Positions 15,765 through 24,314 of a stretch of DNA of 64,000 nucleotides are shown one piece after another; positions within the stretch are counted from its first letter, which is position 1; each line of letters begins with the position of its first letter. The notes under the pieces are model-generated. The model did no database searches and was not told the DNA's origin. It saw nothing but the letters and a program-made list of their open reading frames with translations. The stretch is from Allokutzneria sp. A3M-2-11 16. GTDB taxonomy: Bacteria; Actinomycetota; Actinomycetes; Mycobacteriales; Pseudonocardiaceae. The DNA is taken from contig NZ_JANAVO010000003.1 in the NCBI RefSeq assembly GCF_024213555.1, positions 496,001-560,000 on the forward strand, read 5' to 3'. Position numbers and translations under genes: made by a program.

Positions 15765-16598
15765 GTGCGGGAGACACGGCGGCACGGGGGACGGCTCCTG
15801 GCCAGGAGCGAGCACACCTGGCCGGGGCTACGCCTGGAGCTGTCGCGCTGGTCGGCGGACCCCGAAGGTGACGGATTGTCCTTCTCCGACAAGCACCTTC
15901 TCTTCGTCACCTTCGCCGGGGCGACCAAACGCACCGAGGCGGAGATCGAAGGGGCGCCGCGCTACGTGGGCTCGGACTTCGCCGGTGCGGTGACCTTCAT
16001 CCCCGCGCACCGGCAGCGGCGGTCGTGGCACCAGGGCGGGGAGATCGACTACGCCGCGATCTGGCTCGATCCCGCCCTGGCGGGTGGAACCGCTTTCCGT
16101 GGCTTCACCAATCGGCCGGACCCGCTCATCCACCAGCTCTGCCTGGCGCTGCGGACGGAGGCGGGTTCGCCGGGCGAGGACGCCGACCTGTTCGTGCACA
16201 GCGTCGCGACCACACTGGGACTGCACCTGGCCCGCCACCACGGCGGCCCGGCCGCGCCCGAGGAACCGAGAGCGCTGGAAGGGGCCAGGCTCAAGCAGGT
16301 CCTCGACCGCATCCAGGACCACCTGGGCGAGCCGTTGCGCGTTGACGACCTCGCGGCGACCGCGGGCATGCGCAGGCACCTCTTCGGCCAGGCGTTCAAG
16401 CAGGCCACCGGGCTGACCCCGCACCGCTACGTGCTGACCCAGCGGCTGCGCCGCGCCGCCGAGCTGCTGACCGGCTCCGGCCTGCCCATCGCCGAGATCG
16501 CCCACCGCGTCGGCCTGTCCAGCCAGAGCCACCTGACGACGCTCTTCCGCGCCCGCTTCGGCCAGACGCCGCACGCCTACCGCAAAGCGAAGCTGTAA
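15765..16598 (+). CDS. AraC family transcriptional regulator
   Basis: A 277-residue regulator. An N-terminal cupin-like sensing region (residues ~20-140) is followed by the C-terminal AraC DNA-binding domain (residues ~180-275) with two helix-turn-helices (LRVDDLAATAGMRRHLFGQAFK and LPIAEIAHRVGLSSQSHLTTLFR). GTG 15765 is preferred because the earlier in-frame start at 15720 lies in a low-quality leader, but no strong ribosome-binding site decides it. The aldo-keto reductase gene follows 51 bp downstream on the same strand and is the likely target. Confidence 0.8.
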   Translation: MRETRRHGGRLLARSEHTWPGLRLELSRWSADPEGDGLSFSDKHLLFVTFAGATKRTEAEIEGAPRYVGSDFAGAVTFIPAHRQRRSWHQGGEIDYAAIWLDPALAGGTAFRGFTNRPDPLIHQLCLALRTEAGSPGEDADLFVHSVATTLGLHLARHHGGPAAPEEPRALEGARLKQVLDRIQDHLGEPLRVDDLAATAGMRRHLFGQAFKQATGLTPHRYVLTQRLRRAAELLTGSGLPIAEIAHRVGLSSQSHLTTLFRARFGQTPHAYRKAKL

Positions 16599-16649
16599 TC
16601 GCGGCGAAGGTGAAAGACCGGCGGGCCGCGTCCTTGCCAGCATCGCGGC

Positions 16650-17666
16650 ATGAGTCCCCAACACGGTGCGTCCCGCCGGACGGTCTTCAAGGCCGCCGGG
16701 CTCGGCGCCCTCGCTGCGGTGGGTGGCGCGGCCGCGGCCTCCGCCGCGCCGGTCGGCAATCCGATCACCCGCGTCATTCCCCGTACCGGCGAACGCGTGC
16801 CCGTGCTCGGTATGGGCACGTTCATGACCTTCGACAAGCTCCCCGGCCGACCCCGCGCGCATCTGCGCGAGGTGACCAAACGCTTCTTCGACGGCGGCGG
16901 GCGGGTTATCGACACCTCTCCGCTCTACGGCTACTCCGAGGTCACCGTCGGCGACTTCCTCGAAGAACTCGGCATCGCCGACCGGGTGTTCCTGGCCAAC
17001 AAGTCCTGGAGCACCGGTGAGTACCTCAGCGACCCGAGCCACGCGAACCGGCAGTTCGACCAGTCCCGGCGCAGGCTGTGGCGGGAGCGCATGGACCTGG
17101 TGCAGGTGCACAGCCTCACCAACGTGGACATGATCATGCCGATCCTGCGCGCGTGGAAGCGCGAGGGCCGCATCCGCTACCTCGGCGTCACCCACCACGT
17201 GGCGCACTACCTGCCCGCGTTGGAGCACTGGATCACCACCGGCGACGTCGATTTCGTGCAGTTCCGGTACTCGATCTTCGCCAGGCAGATCGAGGACCGG
17301 CTGCTGCGGGTCGCCGCCGATCGCGGCACGGCCGTGCTGGTCAACATGGCGCTGGAGAAGGCGCGGCTGCACGCGGTGGTCGCGGGCCGCCCGTTGCCGC
17401 CCTTCGCGGCCGAGATCGGCTGTGCGTCGTGGGCGCAGTTCTTCCTCAAGTACGTCATCTCGCACCCGGCGGTCACCTGCGTCCTGCCCGCCACGACGAA
17501 CCCGGACCACATGACCGACAACCTCGGCGCTCTGCGCGGGCCGCTCCCGGACGAGGCGATGCGCCGGGAGATGGTGCGCCACATGGAGAAGATCCCCGGG
17601 TTCGCCGCGATCGACTCGATGCCCTGGTACCCGGGCAAGAGCTTCGACGGCGCGGTCCGGCTCTGA
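16650..17666 (+). CDS. Tat-exported aldo/keto reductase
   Basis: A 338-residue protein. Residues 1-33 form a twin-arginine signal (ASRRTVFKAAGLGALAAVGG, then AAAASA), an unusual trait for an aldo-keto reductase because NADPH is cytoplasmic; export would require a pre-bound cofactor or another role. The AKR barrel shows the catalytic tetrad Asp-Tyr-Lys-His: IDTSPLYGYSE, LANKSW and LVQVHSL. Other Tat-exported AKR-like proteins occur in actinobacteria. It lies 51 bp after an AraC regulator. Confidence 0.85.
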   Translation: MSPQHGASRRTVFKAAGLGALAAVGGAAAASAAPVGNPITRVIPRTGERVPVLGMGTFMTFDKLPGRPRAHLREVTKRFFDGGGRVIDTSPLYGYSEVTVGDFLEELGIADRVFLANKSWSTGEYLSDPSHANRQFDQSRRRLWRERMDLVQVHSLTNVDMIMPILRAWKREGRIRYLGVTHHVAHYLPALEHWITTGDVDFVQFRYSIFARQIEDRLLRVAADRGTAVLVNMALEKARLHAVVAGRPLPPFAAEIGCASWAQFFLKYVISHPAVTCVLPATTNPDHMTDNLGALRGPLPDEAMRREMVRHMEKIPGFAAIDSMPWYPGKSFDGAVRL

Positions 17667-17681
17667 CCGTCCTCAGTGGAC

Positions 17682-18305
17682 TTACACGGGTGGCGCGAAC
17701 AGCTTCCGCGTCTTCGTGGCCATCCACTCGCCCGCGATCACGTCGTCCACCCGGGTGTCGTGATTGGGTTGGTAGAAGTAGGGAATGGACAGGCGCGAGG
17801 ACGTGTCGCCCCGTTCCGGGTTGATCACGCGGCGCATGGTCGACACCCACCGGCCGCCGGTCCACAGGGCCATCAGGTCGCCGATGTTCACCACGAAACT
17901 GCCCGGGATCGCTTGAACATCACACCACTCGTCCGGCCCCTGGAGCACTTGCAGGCCGCCCAGGTCGTCCTCCTGGTAGAGCACGGTCAGCGCGCCGAAG
18001 TCGGTGTGCGCGCCGAACGACTCGCACAGATCGGGAGGGGTCTGCCGGTCGAGGCTCAGCGCGGTGGTGCCGCCGGACCGGCGGAAGCCGGAGGTCCCCG
18101 GCCGGTGCGCGACCAATGCCTTCTCCTCGGCGGGCAGCCCGAAGAAGGCGTTGGTCACCGTGTACATCCGGTCGACGAGTTCCTGGGGCACGCCGTGTCC
18201 CACGATGACGAAGAATCCCGAAGTCCCGCAGGCGGTTCCGATCGCCCCGGCCAGCTCATCCCGGCCCTGCGCGCTGTTCCTCGATGAGATGTCGATGACG
18301 TCCAT
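17682..18305 (-). CDS. Isopenicillin-N-synthase-like 2OG-Fe(II) oxygenase, internally shortened
   Basis: A 207-residue protein of the plant-type 2OG/IPNS family, which is normally about 310-340 residues. The N-terminal DIOX_N part is present (GFFVIVGHGVPQ), but the sequence jumps from TPPDLCESFG directly to AHTDFGALTVL, so roughly 100 residues that usually separate these motifs are absent. The first iron ligands (HTD) remain, yet the distal histidine position of the STLHRV motif reads STMRRV, while the RxS cosubstrate motif (RLSIPYF) is kept. Loss of the third ligand plus the deletion suggests a non-functional or repurposed enzyme. The open frame is intact. Confidence 0.75.
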   Translation of the reverse strand: MDVIDISSRNSAQGRDELAGAIGTACGTSGFFVIVGHGVPQELVDRMYTVTNAFFGLPAEEKALVAHRPGTSGFRRSGGTTALSLDRQTPPDLCESFGAHTDFGALTVLYQEDDLGGLQVLQGPDEWCDVQAIPGSFVVNIGDLMALWTGGRWVSTMRRVINPERGDTSSRLSIPYFYQPNHDTRVDDVIAGEWMATKTRKLFAPPV

Positions 18306-18545
18306 AATTCAAGTGTTCCGTTGAAGTCGTCCCGGAGACTTTGCTGTGATCCTCCGGCGATGACGGGCGCCGACCCTCAAACCGCGGTGCAAGGAGGGTG
18401 CCGACCTGACGGAGCTGGACCGGGCGCGAGCCGACACCGTCGAATCGAGCGTTACTCGGCCGATGCGGAAATGACACTCCTTTTTCTCGCGGACACTCTT
18501 TCGGAGCCTAGCGGCCGGTGTGGCACACGGGAAAGATCCCTGCAC

Positions 18546-19301
18546 ATGAGTGAATCGAAAATACCCATGCCGCCAACGGTTCCCTTCACGCCTGACAAGC
18601 GCGTATCCGCGCAGCAGACGGCCGCGTTCGCTCAAACGCTGGGAACCGGAGAGCGGCGTTACCGGGAAATGATGAAATCTGTTCAGGATGGTGGCTTCCT
18701 GTCGGATGAGGACATGGCGGAGCGGCGGCGGCGGTTCGCCGAGCACTACCGCGCCGAGCCCGCGAAGGAGAAGCCCTACTGCGATGACGGCGCCGAGCAC
18801 GTCAGCATCCCCGGGATCCCGGCCGCGATGTACGTCAACGCGATCAGCGCCGCCCAGGGCGAGATCCGGGCCTGGCACAACGCCAACCCGGTCGGCGACG
18901 AGATCCCGGACTGGCCGCTGCTGAAGACCTCCGACATCCAGTACCTGCGCTACGAGGCGGCGTTCAACGGGGCGCGGGTCGCGCCGCTGCGCCGGATCGT
19001 GCGGATGAACGTCGCCTCCGGCAACGGCAGCGAGATGGTCCTCTACCTGAGCAATCTGAACACGAGGTTCATCGGAATGACGCTCACCCCCGGTGACCTC
19101 AGTGAATGGCGGGTAGACGGTCAGGCCGGACCGGTCAGCGCGACCACCTCGGATTTCTTCCACGCATTTCTCGGCACCGACAACGGTGCTTCCTCGATCT
19201 GGCTGGTGCGTGAGCACGGTCGCCGCCTGGGAATCACCGGGATCGAGAAGGTCGTCATCGTGAACGCGCAGAACGTGGCAATTCATTTCTCGCACAGCTG
19301 A
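18546..19301 (+). CDS. Conserved-looking hypothetical protein
   Basis: A 251-residue soluble protein with good coding bias and no signal peptide or membrane segment. The N-terminal ~70 residues look flexible and charged (proline-rich start, then the helix MAERRRRFAEHYRAEP); the C-terminal ~170 residues look like a mixed alpha/beta domain (IRAWHNANPVGDEIPDWPLL, then YLRYEAAFNG, then strands to the end). No family recognised. ATG 18546 is chosen since an upstream in-frame start at 18321 adds a low-complexity leader lacking codon bias. The 240 bp before it show no other gene. Confidence 0.6.
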   Translation: MSESKIPMPPTVPFTPDKRVSAQQTAAFAQTLGTGERRYREMMKSVQDGGFLSDEDMAERRRRFAEHYRAEPAKEKPYCDDGAEHVSIPGIPAAMYVNAISAAQGEIRAWHNANPVGDEIPDWPLLKTSDIQYLRYEAAFNGARVAPLRRIVRMNVASGNGSEMVLYLSNLNTRFIGMTLTPGDLSEWRVDGQAGPVSATTSDFFHAFLGTDNGASSIWLVREHGRRLGITGIEKVVIVNAQNVAIHFSHS

Positions 19302-19322
19302 GGCTGGGTGCAGAATGGGCGT

Positions 19323-19931
19323 ATGGACGTCGCAGAGTTCGTCATCTTCCTCGGGGTGTCGTTCGCGGTGATCGCCACGCCCGGCCAGGACACCGTGCTG
19401 ACCGTCCGCAACGCGCTGGTGGGCGGTCGGCGCGGCGGTGTGCTGACGGCGGCCGGGGTGGCCGCGGGACAGGGCGTCTGGGCGGTGGCGGCCGCGACGG
19501 GGGTCGCCGGGGTGATCAGGGCTTCGGAATCGCTGTTCCTGGCGATCAAGCTGGTCGGCGCCGCGTACCTGGTCCTGCTGGGCGTGCGGTCGCTGTGGTC
19601 GGCCTGGCGCGGCGACCGGCGGGAGCACGTCACGGGAGCTCCGACCGGGCGAGCCTTCCGGCAGGGGCTGGTGAGCAACCTGGCCAACCCGAAGATGGCG
19701 GTGTTCTTCATCAGCCTGCTGCCGCAGTTCGGCGGCGGCGGGCTGTCCACCATGCTGGTGCTGGGTTCGATCTTCTGCGCGATGACCTTCTGCTGGCTCG
19801 TGCTGTACGGCTGGGCGGTGGTCGCCGCGCGTCACGTGCTGTCGCGGCCGGTGGTGCGGCGCTGGATCGACGGCGTCACCGGGTGCCTGCTCATCGGCCT
19901 CGGCGCGCGGCTCGGCCTACAGCGGATCTGA
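19323..19931 (+). CDS. LysE family amino-acid exporter
   Basis: A 202-residue membrane protein of the LysE/RhtB family, six hydrophobic segments. The N-terminal motif reads FAVIATPGQDTVLTVRNAL and the mid-protein motif GLVSNLANPKMAVFF, both family signatures. Such proteins export lysine, arginine, homoserine or related amino acids. ATG 19323 gives the standard N-terminus. It is convergent, with a 15-bp overlap, with the LysR gene whose other side faces an MppP-like PLP enzyme, hinting at export of an arginine-derived amino acid. Confidence 0.85.
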   Translation: MDVAEFVIFLGVSFAVIATPGQDTVLTVRNALVGGRRGGVLTAAGVAAGQGVWAVAAATGVAGVIRASESLFLAIKLVGAAYLVLLGVRSLWSAWRGDRREHVTGAPTGRAFRQGLVSNLANPKMAVFFISLLPQFGGGGLSTMLVLGSIFCAMTFCWLVLYGWAVVAARHVLSRPVVRRWIDGVTGCLLIGLGARLGLQRI

Positions 19932-20822
19932 GTCCGCCGCGATCTCGCGCAGGATGCGCGCGGCGGTGGCGATCACCGGATTCGTGCTGCTCCCGTCACG
20001 GATCGCCAGTTCGACGTGCCGCTCGATGTGCCGCGTCGCGTCGGGGTGCGCCGTGATTGCGTAGTCGCCGCCGCGGCCCACGGTCGCCTGCGGCACCAAC
20101 GCGGCACCGGCGCCCGCGCCCACCAGGGAGAGCACCGAGTCGTAGCAGTCGCAGACGTGGTGGACGTCCGGGCTGAACCCGGCGTCCGTGCACGCGGTCG
20201 TGGTGGCGGACGCGCACCAGTTGCCGGTCGGGTAGCTGATCCACGGCCGCTCGGCCAACCCGGACAGCGTGGTCTCGCCCAGCGCCCAGCTGCGCGGGGT
20301 GACCAGCACGAGCGGATCGGCGAGGAGCGGAATCCTGGTGATTCCCGCGGGTACCGCCAGGTCGGCCAGCGGGTAGTGGTAGATCACCGCGGCGTCGAGC
20401 CGGTGCGCCTTGAGCGCGCTGAGGCTCTGGTCCGGCTCCGTCTCGACGATCTCCACCCGCAGCCCGCCGTGCTGCCGCGCGGTCGCGGCCACCAGCCCCG
20501 CCGCGAACCTCGGGATGCCGCAGGCGAAGCAGCCCAGCACCAGGGTGCCGGTGACCTCGTTGCGCAGCGCGGCCACGGCCGCCCGGCCCTGTTCGAGTTC
20601 GTGCAGCGCCCGTTCGGCGTACTCGACTAGCATCCGCGCGGCCGGAGTGAGCACCAGCGCGCGCCCCCTGCGTTGCACCAGCGGCGCCCCGGCCTCCCGT
20701 TCCAGCACGCGCAGCTGCTGGGAGACCGCGGACGGCGTGATGCGGTGCAGTGCGGCGACGGCGGTGACGGTCCGCTTGGCCGCGAGGTCGCGCAGGAGCA
20801 CGAGGCGGCGCAGTTCCAACAT
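19917..20822 (-). CDS. LysR family transcriptional regulator
   Basis: A 301-residue LysR protein. Winged helix at residues 1-60 (LRRLVLLRDLAAKRTVTAVAAL, HRITPSAVSQQLRVLERE); the effector domain includes a CDCYDS segment and the ALVPQ strand. ATG 20822 is set by MLELRRL; the open frame extends upstream without codon bias. It is divergent from the PLP enzyme gene at 20920 (97-bp gap), its likely target, and overlaps the LysE gene at the 3' end. Confidence 0.85.
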   Translation of the reverse strand: MLELRRLVLLRDLAAKRTVTAVAALHRITPSAVSQQLRVLEREAGAPLVQRRGRALVLTPAARMLVEYAERALHELEQGRAAVAALRNEVTGTLVLGCFACGIPRFAAGLVAATARQHGGLRVEIVETEPDQSLSALKAHRLDAAVIYHYPLADLAVPAGITRIPLLADPLVLVTPRSWALGETTLSGLAERPWISYPTGNWCASATTTACTDAGFSPDVHHVCDCYDSVLSLVGAGAGAALVPQATVGRGGDYAITAHPDATRHIERHVELAIRDGSSTNPVIATAARILREIAADSDPL

Positions 20823-20919
20823 ATAGCTGAGCTTAAGTTCGTTGCAAGCAAAGGGAAATGGACGTTCGACCCGGCACGGCGCAGAATCTTGGAATCGCTT
20901 CCGCGCCGAGGAGAACTCT

Positions 20920-22056
20920 TTGTCTGCTCTCGTTTCCGTCTCCGACCTGCTCACCGGGGACAACAACACGACAGTGCAGCGGATAGCGATCGACGGCCGG
21001 ATCAACCTGGCCGACGGGCATGCCAGGCAGGACCTGCACGCGTTCGAACTGGACCTGGTCGAACGGGCGAGCGAGATCTTCCACGAGGTGTGGCCGAAGG
21101 ACTACAGCAGCGTGGAGAACGCGTTCCTGGACCGGTTCTACGAGCTCGGCGGGCAACGCAGGCCGGATCACGTGCTGCTGTCCTACTCCGTGTCGAGCCT
21201 GGTGCAGAGCATCGCCATCCACCTGCGCCGCAACCACCGGCGGGTGTGTTACGCGGAGCCGTGCTTCGACAACTTCGTCGATCTGGTCGCGAACGTCGGC
21301 GTCGAGACCACGCGGATCGGCTACCCGGACCTGCCCGCGCTGCTGGGCACCGTGCCGGACTTCGACGTGCTGTGGGTGGTGGCGCCGGGCAACCCGGACG
21401 GGCAGGAGCTGGACGAGGACCTGCTCGGCGCGCTCGCGGAGCACTGCGAGCGGCACGACGTCCTGCTGGTCGTCGACTGCTGTTTCCGCTTGTTCTCGCC
21501 ACGGATGACTTCGTGGTGCCAGTACTCGGTGCTCGACGAGTCCGGTGTGAGCTATGTCGTTCTGGAGGACACGGGCAAGGTTTTCCCTTTCCTGGACCTG
21601 AAAGTCGGGATGCTCGCGGCGTCGGCCGACGTGCTCGGCGCCCTGCACGAGCTGAACCGCGACCTCCTGCTCAACGTTTCGCCGTGGGTGTTGGAGCTGC
21701 TCGGCCGCGGTTGCACGGGCGCGGCCGAGATGGGGCTGGAGGACTACCTGTGGCGCGGGGTGCGGCGCAACCGCGAGGGCTTCCTCGGGCTGACCGACGG
21801 GCTCCTCCACGACCTCGCGCCGGAGTCCACGGTTCCGTTGCTGTGGCTGGAACTGACGCCGGAGGTCCCGTTCGACGCGGTCGAGCTGCGCAAGCACCTG
21901 ACCAAGTCCGACGTGCACGTGCTCGACGGCCGGTACTTCTACGCGGAGCGGGACAGGGGAGCCCGGCGGTTGCGGGTCGCGATCTCGCGCTCGACGCCGT
22001 CCGTGCTGGCCGCCGCCGAACGAGTCGTCGCTGCCATTGGCGAACTCCGTGGCTGA
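20920..22056 (+). CDS. PLP-dependent aminotransferase-fold enzyme, MppP/Ind4/RohP-like (L-arginine oxidase family)
   Basis: A 378-residue fold-type I PLP enzyme. The N-terminal INLADGHARQ closely matches the LNIADGHARQ segment of MppP-type arginine oxidases/hydroxylases, whose His in this motif takes part in catalysis. The Schiff-base lysine sits in VLEDTGKVFPFLDLKVG, again the MppP pattern (EDTGK-W/F-P-LDLK). LSYSVSSLVQS and a C-terminal RLRVAISRS complete the family signature. Known members oxidise L-Arg with O2 in enduracididine and indolmycin pathways. TTG 20920 is chosen for GAGGAG 6 nt upstream. Downstream methyltransferase overlaps by 20 bp. Assigned from remembered motifs; substrate unproven. 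Confidence 0.75.
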   Translation: MSALVSVSDLLTGDNNTTVQRIAIDGRINLADGHARQDLHAFELDLVERASEIFHEVWPKDYSSVENAFLDRFYELGGQRRPDHVLLSYSVSSLVQSIAIHLRRNHRRVCYAEPCFDNFVDLVANVGVETTRIGYPDLPALLGTVPDFDVLWVVAPGNPDGQELDEDLLGALAEHCERHDVLLVVDCCFRLFSPRMTSWCQYSVLDESGVSYVVLEDTGKVFPFLDLKVGMLAASADVLGALHELNRDLLLNVSPWVLELLGRGCTGAAEMGLEDYLWRGVRRNREGFLGLTDGLLHDLAPESTVPLLWLELTPEVPFDAVELRKHLTKSDVHVLDGRYFYAERDRGARRLRVAISRSTPSVLAAAERVVAAIGELRG

Positions 22057-22831
22057 GCGGTACACCTACGACCAGGCCGCGGTCGGCGAGGAAGAGCGAC
22101 TGCTGGGGATCACCGCGCTGTGGGACCAGGGCACCCGCAATGCGTTGCGCGCCATCCCTTTGCGACCCGGCTGGCGTTGCCTGGACGTCGGGGCGGGCGG
22201 CGGATCGGTTACGCGGTGGCTCGCTGAGGCTGTCGGAGCGGACGGCGCCGTGCACGCCACCGACCTCGACACCCGGTTCCTCCGCGCCACTCCCAACACG
22301 CTCGTCATGCGGCACGACATCACCGGCGACGAGGCGCTGCCCGGCGACTACGACCTGGTCCACGCGCGCTTGGTGCTTTCGCACCTCAAGGATCGCGATG
22401 CCGTACTGGCGAAGCTCGTTTCGCTGTGCGCGCCGGGCGGGTGGTTGCTCGTCGAGGAGTTCGATTGGCCACGCAGGCATCCCGCTGACGGGGATCGGCG
22501 GCTGGCCACCTACACGCGGGTCAACGAGGCGATCAACGACCGCATGCGTGCCAACGGCTACGACCCCGAGTACGGCAGGCGTTTGCCGTTGCTGCTGCAC
22601 GAACACGGGCTGTCGGAGATCGGAACCCTGTTACACGGCGGCTTGATCCGTGGCGGTTCGGCCGCGGCGGAGTTCGATCGCCAGGCGGTGCACCAGCTGG
22701 CCGACTCCCTGGTCGAGCACGAGGGGATCACCCGGGCCGAGGTCGACGACACGCTGGAATCGTTGGCGGATCCGGAGTTCCTCGTACCCTCCCCACCCTT
22801 GGTGTCGGCGTGGGGGCGCCGACCCCAGTAA
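22037..22831 (+). CDS. SAM-dependent methyltransferase (class I)
   Basis: A 264-residue class I methyltransferase. Motif I is CLDVGAGGGSVTRWLA, motif II falls around VHATDLDTRFL and motif IV near DLVHARLVLSHL. It overlaps the PLP enzyme gene by 20 bp, so the two are translationally coupled and probably act in one pathway, perhaps methylating an arginine-derived product. The TTG start at 22037 is less certain than the GTG at 22049. The last codons and the TAA stop (22829-22831) lie inside the conserved flank of palindrome copy 5, so the C-terminus may have been altered by the repeat. Confidence 0.8.
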   Translation: MANSVAERYTYDQAAVGEEERLLGITALWDQGTRNALRAIPLRPGWRCLDVGAGGGSVTRWLAEAVGADGAVHATDLDTRFLRATPNTLVMRHDITGDEALPGDYDLVHARLVLSHLKDRDAVLAKLVSLCAPGGWLLVEEFDWPRRHPADGDRRLATYTRVNEAINDRMRANGYDPEYGRRLPLLLHEHGLSEIGTLLHGGLIRGGSAAAEFDRQAVHQLADSLVEHEGITRAEVDDTLESLADPEFLVPSPPLVSAWGRRPQ

Positions 22832-22894
22832 ACTCTGTCCCATGCCCCACACGCGCCCGTCCACCCCATCCCCCGCGGGCGCCGTCTAGAGAAC

Positions 22895-22957
22895 CCCGTT
22901 TCGTACTCATAACGGGAAAAAGAGCGCTCCAAAATCCCGACAAGAGTACGAAACGGG
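22895..22957. repeat. 63-bp composite palindrome, copy 5 (long form, inverted)
   Basis: Arms CCCGTTTCGTACTCATAACG-GG and CCCGACAAGAGTACGAAACG-GG, centre GAGCGCTC at 22922-22929. In the reverse orientation it carries the conserved flank (22800-22894). On the other side TTTGGGCTGCCCAGCTGA (22960-22977) repeats, inverted, the left flank of copy 7 (35519-35536). So the element extends beyond the core on both sides, about 180 bp or more. It lies in a convergent intergenic region. Confidence 0.9.
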
Positions 22958-23053
22958 GATTTGGGCTGCCCAGCTGAGGTTTTGCGGGAGGGGGCGGTGG
23001 GCGTGCGGTCGTTGGTGACGGCTTGTGGAACGTGGCCTGGGCCGCACGCTGTG

Positions 23054-23737
23054 TTATTTGGCGAGCAGTTCCTCGGCGACCTTGGCGACGACGTCCTTGG
23101 CGATCTCCTCGGGGAAGGGGGAGTCGCGGAAGAAACCCTTGTCGTGGCCCCAGTACTTGATCAGGTAGTACACGGCACCCTTGCGCGCCACCAGGTTCGC
23201 CTCGGTCATGGACGTCTGCAGCGAGGTGGCGTCCACGAACGTGGCCTCCTCGGCGCCCGCCAGCTGCCGGTCCATCCCGAGTGGACTCGTGGCGGCGCTG
23301 CGGTAGGCGTTGCGGGCCTGCTCGACGTCGCGTTCGGGCAGGCGGTTGGAGCCGCGGAAGTCGTAGACGTGGATCTGGAGCTTGCGGGTGTCCTTGCCGT
23401 CCTTGCCCGCGGTCTGTTCCCAGAAGCAGTTGCTGTGCTTCATGCCGCGCGCCCTCGGTGGCTCCCCGGCCAGGCGGAAGCTGCTGACCTTGGCCTGCTG
23501 CTTGAGTTCGGCGCTGATGTCGCACTGCGCCACCGGCTGTCCACCGGGCCCGCCGCCCGGCATCTCCGCGTAGTCGAGGTAGAACGCGCCGATGACGCCC
23601 GCGACGACCAGGACGAGCACACCGGCGATGACGCCCACGACGAGGCCGGTGCGCTTCTTCCGCGGGGGCGGCGGTGGCTGCTGGGGCCAGCCGGGGTACT
23701 GCTGCGGGGGCTGCTGCCAGTTCGACGGCGCGTTCAC
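23054..23737 (-). CDS. Single-pass membrane protein with proline-rich N-terminus, unknown function
   Basis: A 227-residue protein. It has an N-terminal cytoplasmic Gln/Pro-rich stretch (residues ~5-28), a KKR stop-transfer, one transmembrane helix (~31-53, GLVVGVIAGVLVLVVAGVIG) and an exported domain of ~170 residues with two cysteines (AQCDIS and SNCFWEQ) that could form a disulfide. This plan is common among actinobacterial cell-envelope proteins, but no named family was recognised. GTG 23737 (VNAPSNW) is chosen over ATG 23773; neither has a clear ribosome-binding site. Confidence 0.7.
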   Translation of the reverse strand: MNAPSNWQQPPQQYPGWPQQPPPPPRKKRTGLVVGVIAGVLVLVVAGVIGAFYLDYAEMPGGGPGGQPVAQCDISAELKQQAKVSSFRLAGEPPRARGMKHSNCFWEQTAGKDGKDTRKLQIHVYDFRGSNRLPERDVEQARNAYRSAATSPLGMDRQLAGAEEATFVDATSLQTSMTEANLVARKGAVYYLIKYWGHDKGFFRDSPFPEEIAKDVVAKVAEELLAK

Positions 23738-23857
23738 GGTGGTCAACGTGGCGAGCGCGAGCCGGATTGTCAAATTCGGCGAGCCCGACGCGCTGAACCG
23801 TCCACTATGGATCGAGCGCGTGTCCCGTGAACATGGCTCACGCTAAGATCGTTGTTC

Positions 23858-24274
23858 GTGGCGACTCCCCGGATTCGAGCGACTGACGCCGGCAGGACCC
23901 TGGACGACCCGTCCGAGGAGCAACTGCACGACCTGCTCGCGGACATGAACCTGCGGTGCAACTTCGTTGTCGTGGAACGGCTTTCGGCTGATCCGGACCC
24001 GGAGCGCGTCCACTACATCCAGGTGGCTTTGCGGGCGGAACCGAACTACGGGAGCTATCAGGTCGAGTACCGCGAAGGCGGGCCGTCCGACCACTTCCAG
24101 ACGACGGTGCCGCGCACGTCCGACTGGGGCAGCGTCTACGACCGCGGGTTCGACAAGGTCGTGGAGGTGGTCTGCGACTGGGCCGCGGGGCGGACGAACT
24201 GGCGCACCGCGCTCGCCTGGGAACCCTGGGATCCCACCCGTTCAGCCGATCACGCGGATAATCCCGTTATCTAG
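23858..24274 (+). CDS. Small hypothetical protein
   Basis: A 138-residue soluble acidic protein of mixed alpha/beta character, with two tryptophan-rich C-terminal stretches (RTSDWGSVYDRG and VCDWAAGRTNW, then LAWEPWDP). No family recognised; the size and composition resemble immunity-type or DUF proteins, but there is no toxin neighbour to support that. GTG 23858 is preferred, preceded by a possible TAAGAT box 11 bp upstream that would give a very short leader. The next gene starts 40 bp downstream. Confidence 0.6.
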   Translation: MATPRIRATDAGRTLDDPSEEQLHDLLADMNLRCNFVVVERLSADPDPERVHYIQVALRAEPNYGSYQVEYREGGPSDHFQTTVPRTSDWGSVYDRGFDKVVEVVCDWAAGRTNWRTALAWEPWDPTRSADHADNPVI

Positions 24275-24314
24275 AATCGGGCGCGGCCTTCCCCGTACTG
24301 CTCAAGGAGCGGTG

